This document shows, in pieces, positions 7,762 to 16,705 of a stretch of 64,000 bases of DNA. The notes under the pieces were generated by a model. That model saw only the letters and a program-made list of their open reading frames with translations. It had not been told where the DNA came from and searched no databases. Origin of the DNA: an uncultured Clostridia bacterium (GTDB lineage: Bacteria; Bacillota; Clostridia; TANB77; CAG-508); NCBI GenBank assembly GCA_947632605.1, contig CANRPX010000006.1, positions 1 to 64,000 on the forward strand. The letters are read 5' to 3'. The position numbers and the translations under genes were made by a program. Position 1 is the stretch's first letter. Every line of letters begins with the position of its first letter.

Positions 7762-8466
7762 CTATACCTTTTTTGACAAAATCCAATTTATTATTTCTTC
7801 TTTTATTCCAAAATATTCTTCTTTTTCAAATTGCATATTTGAAATACAGTATTTTTTGTCTGTAATATGTGAACAAAAAATACATTCATCTAAATTTTTA
7901 CAATCTTGTATAAAAAAAGAATTACTAATTTTTGCAGAACAAATAACATTATAACTATTTGTACATTCTCCAGAATCATCCACTCTAATACAAAAATTCG
8001 ACATACCCGTTCTTTGACAACCTAATATAAATTCTGAATTTGCACATCCATCAGAATAGAGAATATTTTTACACTCTCTACAATCTAATGATCTATATAC
8101 ATTCTCTGATCTATATATAGTATCGCTTTTTGAAACATTTTCAGAATCATATACTCTTTCTGTTGTTGTTAAATTTATTTTTTTCCAAAGCATTATTATA
8201 TCATCTAATGAATTTATTTCCTTTTTAGGTTGCATCCATCCATGTTGCTTATCATATAATTCCATATTACTTTGAGTAATAAATTTGCTAGGATTTATTG
8301 ATTCTGCCCAAGTTGTTTTAGATGTTAATGTATCTGTAACTTTTTGTGGTAATTTTATATCAAATGCAAAATTATTTAATAGCTCTTCTAATGTATATGG
8401 ATTATTTTTTCCAAAAATATTTATAAATATTTTATTTGCTACATTCAAAGCTTCATTGTTATTCAC
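7762..8466 (-). CDS. Cys-rich hypothetical protein coupled to the HerA-like ATPase
   Basis: A 234-aa protein. Residues 105-205 contain an irregular repeated pattern of ser/asn-aromatic units and cysteines: SENVSKSDTIYRSENVYRS, then CRECKN, CANSEFILGCQ, CTNSYNVICSAKISNS and CKNLDECIFC. The periodicity suggests a right-handed beta-helix-like or solenoid fold, possibly metal- or disulfide-stabilised. I recall similar patterns in uncharacterised proteins of reduced-genome bacteria, but cannot name a family. The start GTG (8466) overlaps the stop of the ATPase gene (AGTGAATAA), so translation is coupled and the proteins probably work together. Confidence 0.65.
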   Translation of the reverse strand: MNNNEALNVANKIFINIFGKNNPYTLEELLNNFAFDIKLPQKVTDTLTSKTTWAESINPSKFITQSNMELYDKQHGWMQPKKEINSLDDIIMLWKKINLTTTERVYDSENVSKSDTIYRSENVYRSLDCRECKNILYSDGCANSEFILGCQRTGMSNFCIRVDDSGECTNSYNVICSAKISNSFFIQDCKNLDECIFCSHITDKKYCISNMQFEKEEYFGIKEEIINWILSKKV

Positions 8467-10343
8467 TTGCCAATTTTCTCCTTCCTGTTGACTGTGATTT
8501 CATTATTTCTTTTAATGAAATATTATCATTTATCAAAATTTTTTTAATCTTTTTTATTTGTAGTGTTTTCTCATTTTTTTCTTTTATTATAACTTCTTTT
8601 TTTCTTGGGTATGATTTAGCATCTAGTGTTGTAGCTTTAAAAGCTGGTAAAACTCTTCCAAATCTACTTACTCTCAATACACATTCTCTATTAGCAAGTT
8701 CAGATAACATTTTAACTTTTGCAAAATGTGAATCATGAACTGCAAGTTCCATTAACATATTTCTGCTTAATATAATTGCATCTTCTCTTGAAACTCTAAA
8801 AGTATAATAATTTACTGCATTTGCAAATATTGCTTTTTGAATGTCTTCTTCTATTTGATTAAAGTATTGTCCGAGATAATATTAATGATAAATTATATTT
8901 TCTACTTTCAGATAAAAATCTTTTTAAAATTGGATTTTGTACAATAGCAACTTCATCTATAACGAATAATATGTGTTCTTCAATACTTTTTCTTTGCATA
9001 ATATTAAAAAGTTGTGTCATAATTAAACCTGATATTGTTTTACTTATATTCTCGCCTAATGCAGATTCATCAAGAGAAATTATAGATAAGAAATTATTCT
9101 TTATTACTTCTTCTAAACTATCTAATTTTTCTTTTGTATTAAATGCTGGCAAAATTGTCATTTCATCAATAAAAGAAATTATTGGAGAAATAGCTTGTTC
9201 ATGTGATTTTGTTTTTAATTCCATAAAATCTTTTAAAAAGAAATTCATAATTGGCTCTGGAAGTGTTTCTTTATTTTCTCTTAAAATTCTATTTCTATAT
9301 TCATTATCTGTTAAAAGTTTTCTCAAATTTGTTAAATTATTTTGCTCTATAAAAATCAATAAATAAATACTATGTCTTAAAACTCTTTCTAATTTTGAAT
9401 TATATTGTTTTGCCATTAATCCTTGAAAAGTTGAAAGATAATTTTCAGTTTCTGAAACAACATTTTCTTTATCACTTTTAAAAACATCCATACTATTTTG
9501 AGAACTTTTAAAATCTATTACTTTTGTATTATCTAAACCACCTATTTCATTCTCTAAAGAACTATGTGGGTCTAAAACTACAATTTTATATTTTAATTTG
9601 TATTCTTGATTATTATTTATGTTGCTTATTAAAAGACTTAATAATTTTGATTTTCCTGTTCCAGATCCTCCTATTATTATTGAGTGTTTATCAAAATCAT
9701 AATTATTTAAATTTAAATAATAATCATCTTGAAAATAAGGAAATCCATCTAATTTTAAAATACTATTTTTTCTATCACTTTCAAAAACACTTAAACTTTT
9801 TTCGATATTTAAATATTTTTTTATATCTTTTTTATGTAAAAACCTTGTATGCTTTGAAAAATCAATACTTAAAAATATATGTGGAATATTAAAAAATGCT
9901 CTTTTAATCATTAAATTTTCTTTTTTATCTTTAAATATAAAATATGTAGAATAAAAATAATTATCTTTTTTAAATGGCCTTATATTTATTTTTGTTTCAA
10001 GTAATATTCTATTTTTTTTACTTTCATTTCTATCATATACATCTACTATATTTTTTTCTTTATTTGTAAGAAAATATGGCATTTTTATAAAATGAACATT
10101 TTTAAATTTCTCTATTTTTTCTATTTTCTTTATTAGAAAGTTTCCTAAATCACTTAAAGTGGTTGGTATTTCTTTATTTGTTTTAATAAAATATCTAACA
10201 TGATTTTTTTCAAACATTGTATAGATTTCCCATTTTCTAAATAAACCATTTAATTTAGATATATATAATATAAATTTATTCCAATCATCTTCTGTAACAA
10301 AGTCTGTTGTAAAAAAGACTTCAAAACATTTTTTCCTTTCCAT
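8459..10343 (-). CDS. HerA/VirB4-like P-loop ATPase, needs a +1 frameshift at CGG
   Basis: Two ORF-track entries (8859-10343 and 8459-8758) are one gene of about 627 aa. The N-terminal 200 residues are an unrecognised domain. The ATPase core has Walker A GGSGTGKS (about 225-232) and Walker B ILFVIDEVAI (about 458-467). Just after the beta-strand NLSLILS the frame must shift at CGG (8871-8873). Reading GGA instead continues as GQYFNQIEEDIQKAIF..YYTFRVSREDA, the C-terminal part expected for HerA/VirD4-type motors (sensor region, TQ-like motif). Without the shift, a stop follows three codons after CGG. It is a hexameric DNA- or protein-pumping motor by family. No nuclease or conjugation genes adjoin it, so its substrate is unknown. 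Overlaps the Cys-rich gene downstream. Confidence 0.75.
8870..8876 (-). other. candidate programmed +1 frameshift site (TCT CGG A) in the HerA-like ATPase
   Basis: On the minus strand, frame 0 reads TCT CGG ACA ATA CTT TAA. Skipping the C at 8873 gives TCT GGA CAA TAC TTT AAT and opens 137 more codons of conserved-looking ATPase C-terminus. Confidence 0.75.
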
Positions 10344-10382
10344 TATTTCTCACCCATATATATTATATAGAGATTTACATAA

Positions 10383-10422
10383 AAAAGACTGACTTTTTTG
10401 AAACAAAAAAAGTCAGTCTTTT
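10383..10422 (-). terminator. terminator of the AraC-type regulator gene
   Basis: Perfect 16-bp stem (10383-10398 with 10407-10422) with T-rich flanks. It separates the regulator gene from the ATPase gene, so these are separate transcription units. Confidence 0.8.
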
Positions 10423-10457
10423 AATTATTCTAAGCTTAAATACTTGATTTTTATGTA

Positions 10458-11264
10458 TTAATCTTCTATTGGAATTAATAAGTCTGTTATATTATTATAA
10501 TAATGTTCTAATTCTGGTATTGGTCTTAACTTAAATTTAGAACTTGGTAAAAATTTTTCGAAGAAGTCAGTTGTTACTCTTTGTATATCTTCTACTTCTT
10601 GAGATGGTATTCTAAATAAAAGCCATTTTGATTTTGGAATAACTATTTTTCTAAAATCTTTTATCTCTCTTTCATAAGCTACACAATATTCCATATTAGT
10701 ACTTTCAAATCTAGATTCATAAAATATAATTCCATAATCTATTCCTTCTTTATATTTACTATCATATTTTTCTCTCATTTCAGCAAAAAATTTTGGAGCA
10801 TCGTATTTTATTGTACTTTCTGTTGTCTTTTTTCCTAACCCATAAAGAACTTTTTCATCTAATTCTACAATATTATATTCCATATTTGAATTTACTGAAA
10901 TTTTCTCATCAAATTGTAATTTAGTAAAAACTTTTAATTTGCTAGGATCAGATTTTACAACACTTGGTTTTATTCCATGAAACTTTTCAAAAGCTCTAGA
11001 AAAAGCTGTCGCATTATTATATTGATATTTTACAGCAATATCTATTATTTTTTCATTACCTTTATATAAGTCAAATCCTGCATTTGATAATCTTCTATTT
11101 CTAATATACTCAGATACTGAAATGTCACATAAAAAAGAGAACATTCTTCTCATAGTATATTCATTTGTTCCAATTATTTTAGCAAGATCTTGATAATTAA
11201 TATCATTTTCTAAATTTTTTTCTATATATTCTGAAATTTCATTTAATCCTCTATATATATTCAA
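10458..11264 (-). CDS. AraC-family transcriptional regulator with GyrI-like effector domain
   Basis: A 268-aa regulator. Residues 8-105 form two helix-turn-helix units of the AraC/XylS DNA-binding domain (YQDLAKIIGTNEYTMRRMF; IDIAVKYQYNNATAFSRAFEKFHGIKPS). Residues 120-268 form a GyrI/Rob-type ligand-binding domain ending in PIPELEHYYN. Such proteins often sense small hydrophobic compounds or drugs. The start is TTG (11264) behind GAGGAAAAG. No obvious target operon adjoins. It could regulate the ATPase module downstream, but a terminator lies between them. Confidence 0.9.
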   Translation of the reverse strand: MNIYRGLNEISEYIEKNLENDINYQDLAKIIGTNEYTMRRMFSFLCDISVSEYIRNRRLSNAGFDLYKGNEKIIDIAVKYQYNNATAFSRAFEKFHGIKPSVVKSDPSKLKVFTKLQFDEKISVNSNMEYNIVELDEKVLYGLGKKTTESTIKYDAPKFFAEMREKYDSKYKEGIDYGIIFYESRFESTNMEYCVAYEREIKDFRKIVIPKSKWLLFRIPSQEVEDIQRVTTDFFEKFLPSSKFKLRPIPELEHYYNNITDLLIPIED

Positions 11265-11345
11265 TTTTCTTTTCCTCTTTATTTTATTTATACTATTTTA
11301 CTATTTTATAAGAGTTTTTTCAATCCTTTAATAAATTATAATTTA

Positions 11346-11951
11346 TTATTTATTCTGTTCTTTTCTATATGCTTTTATAATTATTCTTTTTTTATTTGCA
11401 TTATTGCAAGTAACTAATGTAAGCTCATATTTCTTTGTAGAATTAAGAACAGAAGTATCATTCTCATCTGTCTCAAATATATCAAAAATAGTATATTTAT
11501 ATTGATTACCTTCTAAATCATCAATAATAATTTCATCTTTTATATCTAATTTATCTAAATTACCAAAAAATCTTTCATCATTATAATTATGTCCTGCAAT
11601 GCAAATATTTCCTTTTTTTGATAAATCTTCTCCATAAAATTTGCATGGTGAAATTTTTAAAAGTTTTTCATTAAAATTATTAAAAATAGCATATTCTAAA
11701 TTTATTTTCTTTATATATATTTTTCCAAAATATATATTCTTTTCTAGATTTTGATTTTTTACATTATAAAGACCTGATAAATTTAAATTTTTATTTATAG
11801 TTCTTGATATTTTTTCTAAATTTTCATCTTCATCATAATCAAAACTTAAGAATATTAATACTATTATTGCTAACAATATAGAAATTATAAATTGAACTTT
11901 AAAAAAAATTTTTATTTTATTTCTTTTTTTATTAAATAATATTTGATTCAT
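11346..11951 (-). CDS. sortase (class D-like)
   Basis: A 201-aa membrane-anchored transpeptidase with an N-terminal TM segment (about 17-36). The catalytic residues are all present: His121 in NICIAGHNYND, Cys182 in LTLVTCNN and Arg189 seven residues later. It would attach LPxxG-type surface proteins to the cell wall. A candidate substrate with an LPYAG signal is encoded at 24012-24425. No clear Shine-Dalgarno precedes ATG 11951, so the start is less certain. Divergent from smpB. Confidence 0.88.
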   Translation of the reverse strand: MNQILFNKKRNKIKIFFKVQFIISILLAIIVLIFLSFDYDEDENLEKISRTINKNLNLSGLYNVKNQNLEKNIYFGKIYIKKINLEYAIFNNFNEKLLKISPCKFYGEDLSKKGNICIAGHNYNDERFFGNLDKLDIKDEIIIDDLEGNQYKYTIFDIFETDENDTSVLNSTKKYELTLVTCNNANKKRIIIKAYRKEQNK

Positions 11952-12021
11952 ATAATTATTATTATCTATTATTTTATTTTTAATTTAAATTTATTTATAT
12001 TATTTTTATTTTCACTTTTAT

Positions 12022-12050
12022 TTGCTTAAGCTTTAGAAATATGATATATT
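12022..12050 (+). promoter_or_regulatory. putative sigma-A-type promoter of smpB
   Basis: TTGCTT, a 17-nt spacer, TATATT; the start codon is about 30 nt downstream of the -10 box. Confidence 0.5.
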
Positions 12051-12079
12051 ATTATAAATTATTTTGAAAGGAATTCTTT

Positions 12080-12523
12080 ATGGAAAAAATAATTGCTAAA
12101 AATCCTACTGCATATCATAACTATACTATTGAAAGTACTTTTGAAGCTGGTATTGTTCTTACTGGTACAGAAATAAAATCAATAAGAAATGGAAAATCTA
12201 ATATAAAAGATACTTATGTTAATATTAAAGATGGTGAAGTATTTATTTATGGTATGCATATTAGCCCTTATGAATTTGGAAATATATATAATAAAGATCC
12301 TCTTAGAACTAGAAAACTTTTATTAAATAGGAGAGAAATAAATAGATTATATGGTTTGATAAAACAAAAGGGTATTTCACTTGTACCAATAAAAATGTAT
12401 TTTAAAGGAAATAAAGTAAAATTAGAAGTTGGTATTGGTAAAGGCAAAAAGCTTTATGACAAAAGAGAAGACATAGCAAAAAAAGATGCAGAATTAAAGA
12501 TTAAAAGAGCCTTAAAAAATTAA
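12080..12523 (+). CDS. smpB: tmRNA-binding protein SmpB
   Basis: A 147-aa SmpB. It binds tmRNA and enables trans-translation of stalled ribosomes. Family motifs: [32 protein letters not shown]-like and the basic C-terminal tail ending [14 protein letters not shown]. The start ATG has GAAAGGAA upstream. The ssrA gene is not recognisable nearby. Notable in context: this organism seems to have codons (CGG) on which ribosomes may stall. Confidence 0.96.
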   Translation: MEKIIAKNPTAYHNYTIESTFEAGIVLTGTEIKSIRNGKSNIKDTYVNIKDGEVFIYGMHISPYEFGNIYNKDPLRTRKLLLNRREINRLYGLIKQKGISLVPIKMYFKGNKVKLEVGIGKGKKLYDKREDIAKKDAELKIKRALKN

Positions 12524-12553
12524 ATTATTCAATGTTATTTTTAAAAATTATAA

Positions 12554-12585
12554 AAAGACGTTTTACTTTAAAATAAAACGTCTTT
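12554..12585. terminator. bidirectional terminator smpB / HipA-like orphan
   Basis: Perfect 12-bp stem (12554-12565 with 12574-12585), flanked by A- and T-runs between convergent genes. Confidence 0.8.
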
Positions 12586-12591
12586 ATTTTA

Positions 12592-13740
12592 TTATCTAGC
12601 ATCATCATAAGAATTACTGTTATCTTTACTCAATGGAGATTTAGTGCCTAATTTTCTTTTTCCATTTGGAACACCAGATCCGAAATTTCTATTAAAAGCA
12701 TCTATTACTTTCGAATGAGTTTTTTCGAAAGTAAACTTATAATATTCCTCTTCTTCTTGTGTTAATTTTACTCCTGTTTCTGATTCCATATCAGAAATTG
12801 CTTTATTTATATCTAATGGTATTACTTCATCTCTTATCCAGTTTCTAAACCATTCTTCATCACCAAACTCAAGCATAAAAGATTCTATATCTTCTTTTCT
12901 TCTTTTTAAAACTCTATGATGACTTTTAGTGCTTGTTACAACTCCTGAACAATAATCATAACTAAATAATGGTGCAAGTCTAAGTTTATTATCTTCACTT
13001 ACAATGATTCCCCACTTTTCATTACTTTCATTGTCATTAAAAGCAATTTTATTAAAGATTGTTTGTTTTATTAAGCCTCTTCTAATATCTTCTCTAGTTT
13101 TTTCTAAATCTTCAGTTGGTAATTTATGTTTTTTATAGTATTTTTTTACGTATTTATCTGCTGATTCTAAAATAGCTTCAAAACTAACTCTTCTTCTATC
13201 TTTTTTTCTTCTATATATAGTATCTCCTTTTACTACATTTTCTCCAGCTTGAATAAAATTCTTAGTTAAAAAAGATACCTTATTTTCTTTCTCTGAAACA
13301 TATTTTCCTTTATAATAGACAGTAGCTGGTATATTCATTTGTTTTGCAATTTGCGGTAATAGAAAATTATTTTTTTCTGATATTTTGGAAAATCTTTCTT
13401 TAATATTATCAGAATGTGGTCTTGTTGCTAAAAAGCAATCTAAGTTAGAACTAATAACCCAAAATTCTCCTATTTTACTATCTAATAATCTTCTTTTTGA
13501 AACTATAAAAGAATAGTCATCTAAATTTATAATACCATTTTCATCTGTATCCATTCTATCATTATATTCTTTACTTTGATATACTTCATACATCTGAAAT
13601 AGTCTTATATTTCTTCTTTCAATAAAATCGTTTGGTACTTCTCCTGTTATGTGCTTTTCTAAAGCTTCAATTTCAAAATTAGATAATCCATATAATTTAG
13701 CTGCTTTTAAAATATATTCTTTTTTTGTTAATTTAGCCAA
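12592..13740 (-). CDS. HipA-like / kinase-fold orphan downstream of fba
   Basis: A 382-aa protein I do not recognise securely. The segment TIFNKIAFNDNESNEKWGIIVSEDNKLRLAPLFSYDYCSG resembles the N-D-x-N-x-x-x-WG..L.P.FD active-site region of HipA and related Ser/Thr kinase-like proteins. The N-terminus has a small helical region and the C-terminus is a disordered basic/Ser/Asn tail. The start is TTG (13740) with GTAGGA upstream, only 12 nt after the fba stop, so it is in the fba transcript. No HipB-like antitoxin adjoins. Function unknown. Confidence 0.6.
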   Translation of the reverse strand: MAKLTKKEYILKAAKLYGLSNFEIEALEKHITGEVPNDFIERRNIRLFQMYEVYQSKEYNDRMDTDENGIINLDDYSFIVSKRRLLDSKIGEFWVISSNLDCFLATRPHSDNIKERFSKISEKNNFLLPQIAKQMNIPATVYYKGKYVSEKENKVSFLTKNFIQAGENVVKGDTIYRRKKDRRRVSFEAILESADKYVKKYYKKHKLPTEDLEKTREDIRRGLIKQTIFNKIAFNDNESNEKWGIIVSEDNKLRLAPLFSYDYCSGVVTSTKSHHRVLKRRKEDIESFMLEFGDEEWFRNWIRDEVIPLDINKAISDMESETGVKLTQEEEEYYKFTFEKTHSKVIDAFNRNFGSGVPNGKRKLGTKSPLSKDNSNSYDDAR

Positions 13741-13752
13741 TACGCGTTATTC

Positions 13753-14682
13753 CTACATTTTATTTGCTGAACAGAATACATCATTTATTTTATGTAATAC
13801 TGTTTTTGTAATTTCTTCTCTTGCTGCACCTAAATATTTTCTTGGATCAAATACAGATGGTTCATCATTAAATACTTTTCTTATTTGTGCTGTCATAGCT
13901 AATCTTAAATCTGTATCTACATTTATTTTTGAAACTCCGTTTTCTCCAGCTTGTTTTAACATTTCATCTGGACAACCTTTTGCTCCTGGGATATTTCCAC
14001 CATTGTTATTGCACATATCAACAAGTTCTGGTATTACAGAAGAAGCTCCATGTAATACTATTGGTGTGTTAGGTAATTTTTCTTTAACTTTTTGTAAGAT
14101 ATCAAATCTTAATTTTGCTTCACCTTTAAATTTATATGCACCATGACTTGTTCCAATAGCTATTGCTAAAGAATCACATCCTGTTCTTTGAACAAATTCA
14201 TAAGCTTGATCTGGATCTGTGTATCTTGCATCATCATCTGTTACATTTACATCATCTTCAATACCAGCTAATTTTCCAAGTTCTGCTTCTACAACTACAC
14301 CTTTTGAGTGTGCATAATCTACAACTTGTTTTGTTAAAGCAACATTTTCTTCAAAATCATATTTTGAACCATCAATCATTACTGATGTAAAACCACTATC
14401 AATACATTTTTTACATGTTTCAAAATCTGGTCCATGGTCTAAATGAAGTGCTATTGGAATAGTTGTTGTTTCAACAGCAGCTTCCACCATTTTAACTAAA
14501 TAATTCATTCTTGCATATTTTATTGCACTTGAAGAAACTTGTAAAATTACTGGTGATTTAGCTTCTTCAGCTGCATCTGTTATAGCTTGTATAAACTCCA
14601 TATTGTTTATATTAAAAGCTCCTATTGCGAAATGTTCTTTCATTGACTTTTCAAACATTTCTTTTGTTGTTACTAATGGCAT
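13753..14682 (-). CDS. fba: class II fructose-bisphosphate aldolase
   Basis: A 309-aa zinc-dependent aldolase of glycolysis and gluconeogenesis that splits fructose-1,6-bisphosphate into DHAP and G3P. Motifs: FAIGAFNINNMEF, the zinc/catalytic HLDHG, VVVEAELGKLAGIED, AIGTSHGAYKF, VLHGASSV and INVDTDLR. A strong promoter (TTGACA-17-TAAAAT) and AAGGAGGAA precede ATG 14682. Cotranscribed with the HipA-like orphan. Confidence 0.97.
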   Translation of the reverse strand: MPLVTTKEMFEKSMKEHFAIGAFNINNMEFIQAITDAAEEAKSPVILQVSSSAIKYARMNYLVKMVEAAVETTTIPIALHLDHGPDFETCKKCIDSGFTSVMIDGSKYDFEENVALTKQVVDYAHSKGVVVEAELGKLAGIEDDVNVTDDDARYTDPDQAYEFVQRTGCDSLAIAIGTSHGAYKFKGEAKLRFDILQKVKEKLPNTPIVLHGASSVIPELVDMCNNNGGNIPGAKGCPDEMLKQAGENGVSKINVDTDLRLAMTAQIRKVFNDEPSVFDPRKYLGAAREEITKTVLHKINDVFCSANKM

Positions 14683-14719
14683 AATATATTCCTCCTTAAA
14701 TTTTTATTTTACTTTCTAC

Positions 14720-14748
14720 ATTTTATAATCTTAAGATTACTATGTCAA
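14720..14748 (-). promoter_or_regulatory. sigma-A-type promoter of fba
   Basis: On the minus strand, consensus TTGACA, a 17-nt spacer and TAAAAT, about 37 nt before the fba start codon. Confidence 0.7.
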
Positions 14749-14766
14749 GTGAAATTTGTGTGTTTT

Positions 14767-14805
14767 AAAAAAGGATTTGATTAATTTATAATCAAACCCT
14801 TTTTT
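14767..14805 (-). terminator. terminator of the DUF1540 gene
   Basis: 17-bp inverted repeat with one mismatch (14767-14783 with 14789-14805), immediately after the DUF1540 stop, with A/T runs at its ends. Confidence 0.75.
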
Positions 14806-14807
14806 CA

Positions 14808-14981
14808 TTATTCACATTTACATTGATAACTTCCACACATAGATTCATCTTCTGGATTTCCATTTGAACAACCAGGGCAAGCTTGTACTTCAATTTGTTT
14901 TAATTCACAAAGATTGTGATCACAATCATTATATGCACAACTTTCAACTGTGCAATTTATTCTTTGATTTTTTTCTTCCAT
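14808..14981 (-). CDS. DUF1540 small Cys-rich protein
   Basis: A 57-aa ORF missing from the track, with GGAGG 10 nt before ATG 14981. The sequence (RINCTVESCAYNDCDHNLCEL..IEVQACPGC..) fits the DUF1540 pattern of paired cysteines around a conserved YN. Nine cysteines suggest metal binding. The family is common in Clostridia and of unknown function. The gene is flanked by terminators on both sides, so it is a separate transcript. Confidence 0.8.
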   Translation of the reverse strand: MEEKNQRINCTVESCAYNDCDHNLCELKQIEVQACPGCSNGNPEDESMCGSYQCKCE

Positions 14982-15003
14982 TTTTAATTTACCTCCATAA
15001 ATA

Positions 15004-15032
15004 AAAAATAGAGTTTTTTACACTCTATTTTT
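15004..15032 (-). terminator. terminator of the metG-tmk-WG operon
   Basis: Perfect 11-bp stem (15004-15014 with 15022-15032) with flanking A/T runs, just after the WG-protein stop codon. Confidence 0.75.
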
Positions 15033-15052
15033 ATTATTTACAAATATTTAAA

Positions 15053-16684
15053 TTAATATTCTAAATAAAATTTATCTCCTACAAACTTATAATCTAAATC
15101 TTTTAAATTTCTTTCAAAAATTGTATAGCTATCTTCATTTTCCGTTTTTTCCGGCAATTCATAAATTTCATCATAAATTTGTTCAATTCCATCTAGAATA
15201 ATCTGTCCATCATAATTCATTAATTGCCAATTTATATTTGCAATTCCATAATCATTAAATTTAATGTTTTCAGTTGAATCTAACACTAAATATAGATTTG
15301 CTTCTATTAATCTTGGATTTATAACTGCATACTTCTTTTCAAATACATCAGCATAATCTTCATTAATTATTTTCAAATAATTATCTGTATCAGCAACAAT
15401 ATATCTTCCATCATTAGATACGTAAATATCTTTATATATATCAGAAAGTATTGCTCCTTCTGAATTTATAAAATAAATTGTATTATCATTATAATTTCTT
15501 AAAAGTATTTTGTCTCCAAAAAAGTCAAGTATTTGTGCTTTTCCTGTCATAGAATTCTTTTTTCCATAACTAGTATACCAACCTTGTGTTCTTTTTGAAA
15601 GCTCATAAAATGGAATTGTTCCATTTGAAAACAAGTATAAATAACTTGAATCATAATCTAAATAATCTGTATCTAAATTAATTTTTATATTTAAATTATT
15701 CTTTTTTGCAAGTTCATATATATCTTTTCTTCCCATATTAGATTGAGTAACTAATAAATCATATTCTTCATTATAATCATATCTAAAATCAAAATCTTGA
15801 TTACTTAATTGTTGATAAGCTGGAACTTTTTTTATATGATTATCTATTCTTGGAAGTTCATATTTTAATTCACCATCTTGTTTTAATGTGTTTTTGTAAA
15901 TATCTTCTAGCTCATTTAATTTAGCTTTATAATTATCATCTGCAGATTCAGTTCTATATGATAAAACCGTTCTTTCGTTTTTTAATTTTATATAAGAACT
16001 TCCTTTTTCACACATTAATGCAACATAAAATTTTTTATCATAAACTTGTATTTCTATAAAAGGACTTGCATAATCATATTTAAAGTCTATAACAGTTTCA
16101 CCTTTTGGATTTATATATCCATATTTTCCATTTTTTTTCACATTAATATATGGATCTGTAATATCTAATTCTGTAATATATTTAAAATAATCTTCTCTAT
16201 AAGCTAATTCATTTTTATTCTCTTTATTCTTTATTACGTTTCCTAAAGAATCATAATTAAATGTTACTATTCCAATTATGGCAATTGCTACCATAAGTAC
16301 TATTGAAATAGATATTCCTGTTGTACTATCAATTTCAACTAAATTTTCTCTTAAAGTTTTAAATAATATTATTAAACCACAAAGTATATTGAAAGCTCCT
16401 ATTGCTGGTTGTTTAATAAATATAAAACTTATAGAAAAGATTCCTAGTACATATCCAATATTAAATGTTGTATCTGATTTATGATTATAACTTTGAATAG
16501 CATTTATAAAAACTGTAATGCCCAAAATTATATACATTCCAACTAATATATAGCTCACTACATAATTTTCTTGAACTGTAAGTAATGTTCTATCTTGTGG
16601 AACTTTAATTGTAAATAATACAATTAAAGCTCCAAACAAGAGATTAGTGAATGCGATACATAAATTTACAATCTTTCCTCTCAT
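15053..16684 (-). CDS. polytopic membrane protein with WG-repeat-like extracytoplasmic domain
   Basis: A 543-aa protein. The first 150 residues carry about five hydrophobic helices. A large extracytoplasmic region follows, beginning with a WG-type unit (KKNGKYGYINPKGETVIDFKYD) and continuing with degenerate beta-repeat segments (DGRYIVADTDNYLKI, NYDGQIILDGIEQIYDEI). WG repeats are beta-propeller-like or solenoid modules of unknown ligand. GAGGA precedes ATG 16684. Last gene of the orphan-metG-tmk operon, 21 nt after tmk. A second WG protein lies at 41624-43222. Confidence 0.7.
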   Translation of the reverse strand: MRGKIVNLCIAFTNLLFGALIVLFTIKVPQDRTLLTVQENYVVSYILVGMYIILGITVFINAIQSYNHKSDTTFNIGYVLGIFSISFIFIKQPAIGAFNILCGLIILFKTLRENLVEIDSTTGISISIVLMVAIAIIGIVTFNYDSLGNVIKNKENKNELAYREDYFKYITELDITDPYINVKKNGKYGYINPKGETVIDFKYDYASPFIEIQVYDKKFYVALMCEKGSSYIKLKNERTVLSYRTESADDNYKAKLNELEDIYKNTLKQDGELKYELPRIDNHIKKVPAYQQLSNQDFDFRYDYNEEYDLLVTQSNMGRKDIYELAKKNNLNIKINLDTDYLDYDSSYLYLFSNGTIPFYELSKRTQGWYTSYGKKNSMTGKAQILDFFGDKILLRNYNDNTIYFINSEGAILSDIYKDIYVSNDGRYIVADTDNYLKIINEDYADVFEKKYAVINPRLIEANLYLVLDSTENIKFNDYGIANINWQLMNYDGQIILDGIEQIYDEIYELPEKTENEDSYTIFERNLKDLDYKFVGDKFYLEY

Positions 16685-16705
16685 AATTTTATCCTCGCGT
16701 AAATT

